This document shows, piece after piece, positions 62,781 through 64,000 of a stretch of DNA of 64,000 bases. The position numbers and the translations under genes were made by a program. The notes beneath the pieces were generated by a model, which saw only the letters and a program-made list of their open reading frames with translations, did not search any database and had not been told where the DNA came from. Source of the DNA: Rhizobium sp. FY34 (GTDB lineage Bacteria; Pseudomonadota; Alphaproteobacteria; Rhizobiales; Rhizobiaceae); the NCBI RefSeq assembly GCF_005222845.1, contig NZ_STFZ01000001.1:124001-188000 (forward strand). Reading direction: 5' to 3'. Each line of letters opens with the position of its first letter. Within the stretch, counting starts at the first letter, position 1.

Positions 62781-64000
62781 ATAACGTTTGAAGCCAATCT
62801 TCTCGTCGTTCTCCTGGCGCTGCCCTTTCTGGGCAGCCTTCTGTCGGGCCTGATCCTCAAGACCACCTCACGGGATTTGCCTGTTCTTGTAGGTGGTATT
62901 GTCACGCTTCTCACGCTCAGCCTGACCACCTACGCCTATTGGCTCATCGGCAGCGGCAATGTGTTGCGCTTCGAGGCCGAATGGCTTCCCCAATTTGGCT
63001 TAAACTTTACCCTGCGTATGGATGGCTTTGCCTGGATCTTTTCCATGCTGGTCACCTCGATCGGCTTTCTGGTGGTTGTCTATGCCCGCTATTACATGGG
63101 CGACGATGATCCCATTCCGCGCTTCTTTTCGTTCCTGCTTGCCTTCATGGGGGCTATGCTGGGCATCATCATGTCCGGCAATATCATCCTCCTGTCGATC
63201 TTCTGGGAACTGACCAGCATCTTTTCCTTCCTGCTGATCAGCTACTGGCACCATAATCCTGCCGCGCGCGATGGGGCGCGCATGGCGTTGACGATCACCG
63301 GTATTGGCGGCTTCTGCCTGCTGATCGGCATGTTGCTGATCGGCAATATCGTCGGCAGCTATGATCTCGACAAGGTTCTGGCCTCCGGCGATATCATCCG
63401 CGCCCATGCGCTTTATCTGCCGGCGCTCATCTTCATCCTTCTTGGGGCGCTGACCAAGAGCGCGCAGTTTCCATTCCATTTCTGGCTGCCCAATGCGATG
63501 TCGGCCCCCACGCCGGTCTCGGCCTTCCTGCATTCCGCGACCATGGTGAAAGCCGGTGTCTTCCTGCTGGTCCGCTTCTGGCCGGTGCTGTCCGGCACCT
63601 ATGAATGGTTCTATCTTGTCGGCCTGTCCGGCATGCTAACACTGCTGCTCGGTGCCTATTTCGCCATGTTCCAGCGCGACCTGAAGGGCTTGCTGGCCTA
63701 TTCCACCATCAGCCATCTCGGTCTCATCACCACACTGCTCAGCCTTGGCAGTCCGCTGGCGACCGTCGCTGCGATCTTTCATATGCTGAATCATGCGACC
63801 TTCAAGGCGTCGCTGTTCATGGCGGCCGGCATTATCGACCACGAAACCGGCACGCGCGACATGCAGCGCCTCAGCGGTCTCTTTCGCTTCCTGCCCTACA
63901 CGGCAACCCTTGCCATGGTCGCGAGTGCAGCCATGGCTGGCGTGCCGCTGCTCAACGGCTTTCTTTCCAAGGAAATGTTCTTTGCCGAAGCGGTGGAAAC
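62781..64000 (+). CDS. MrpA/PhaA-type subunit of a multisubunit cation/proton antiporter (3' end outside window)
   Basis: The open frame runs from about 62703 to the window end. From FEANLLVVLLALPFLGSLLSG (62787) on it is the MrpA/NuoL family: many membrane helices, SIFWELTSIFSFLLISYWHHN, GALTKSAQFPFHFWLPNAMSAPTPVSAFLHSATMVKAGVFLL (key TM5/TM7 Lys and His) and HMLNHATFKASLFM. MrpA proteins begin Na+/H+ (Pha in rhizobia) antiporter operons; NuoL is a less likely alternative. No ATG, GTG or TTG occurs in frame before the hydrophobic start; the annotation uses ATA 62781, directly preceding ACGTTTGAAGCC, as provisional start. Confidence 0.85.
   Translation, partial: MTFEANLLVVLLALPFLGSLLSGLILKTTSRDLPVLVGGIVTLLTLSLTTYAYWLIGSGNVLRFEAEWLPQFGLNFTLRMDGFAWIFSMLVTSIGFLVVVYARYYMGDDDPIPRFFSFLLAFMGAMLGIIMSGNIILLSIFWELTSIFSFLLISYWHHNPAARDGARMALTITGIGGFCLLIGMLLIGNIVGSYDLDKVLASGDIIRAHALYLPALIFILLGALTKSAQFPFHFWLPNAMSAPTPVSAFLHSATMVKAGVFLLVRFWPVLSGTYEWFYLVGLSGMLTLLLGAYFAMFQRDLKGLLAYSTISHLGLITTLLSLGSPLATVAAIFHMLNHATFKASLFMAAGIIDHETGTRDMQRLSGLFRFLPYTATLAMVASAAMAGVPLLNGFLSKEMFFAEAVE

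Overview
The window looks like a chromosome or chromid segment of a plant- or soil-associated alphaproteobacterium, most likely Rhizobiales (Rhizobium/Agrobacterium/Ensifer-like). The grounds are high-GC codon use, rhizobial-type transporter and regulator families, a FixK/FnrN-like regulator, an acdS/acdR pair, a fused SecDF and a Pha/Mrp-type cation antiporter. No rRNA, tRNA, CRISPR array, intact insertion sequence or phage gene was seen.

Layout. 1-1.9 kb: the end of a polytopic membrane protein and a probably frameshifted membrane ORF. 1.9-10.7 kb: a FadR/FCD-type GntR regulator divergent from a dipeptide/opine-type ABC transporter operon that also encodes an M20 hydrolase and an amidase. 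10.8-12.4 kb: ACC deaminase (acdS) divergent from its Lrp-type regulator gene acdR. 12.5-13.9 kb: a MocR-type regulator. 14.2-22.0 kb: a complete Nit1C (nitrilase/cyanide-assimilation) cluster behind a near-consensus sigma-54 promoter, ending in an LnmK/Pnap_2097-like double-hotdog gene. 22.1-29.3 kb: a reverse-strand nucleobase/nucleoside operon (BMP binding protein, amidase, ATPase, two permeases, cytosine-deaminase-like hydrolase). 29.8-34.2 kb: a cold-shock gene, a PepSY/FixK/DUF2946 trio, a decayed Crp gene and a chemoreceptor remnant. 34.3-43.5 kb: the nicotinate catabolic cluster nicC, nicB, nicA, nicR, nicS, nicD, nicX and nicF. 43.7-48.3 kb: a GMC oxidoreductase, an aldehyde dehydrogenase and an Amt-family membrane protein that lacks both pore histidines. 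48.5-53.2 kb: a branched-chain-amino-acid/amide-type ABC system with a fused LivH-LivM permease. 53.2-59.7 kb: an HWE sensor kinase, a gamma-glutamyltransferase-like enzyme, a second GntR regulator, a SnoaL-like protein and a second, metal-ligand-altered cytosine-deaminase-like hydrolase. 59.8-64 kb: secDF, a small HTH gene and the start of an MrpA/PhaA-type antiporter.

How it fits together. Most of the window is a nitrogen-scavenging neighbourhood. Peptides or opines, amides, ACC, nitriles or cyanide, nucleobases, nicotinate, gamma-glutamyl compounds and an unidentified HAAT-system substrate are imported and stripped of ammonia. The most notable juxtaposition is acdS/acdR beside a sigma-54-driven Nit1C cluster. 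Plant ethylene synthesis consumes ACC and releases cyanide, so the two modules could handle the precursor and by-product of one host pathway. The other prime candidate for new biology is the Amt-like protein with Tyr and Ala in place of the twin His, sitting directly downstream of a GMC oxidoreductase and an aldehyde dehydrogenase.
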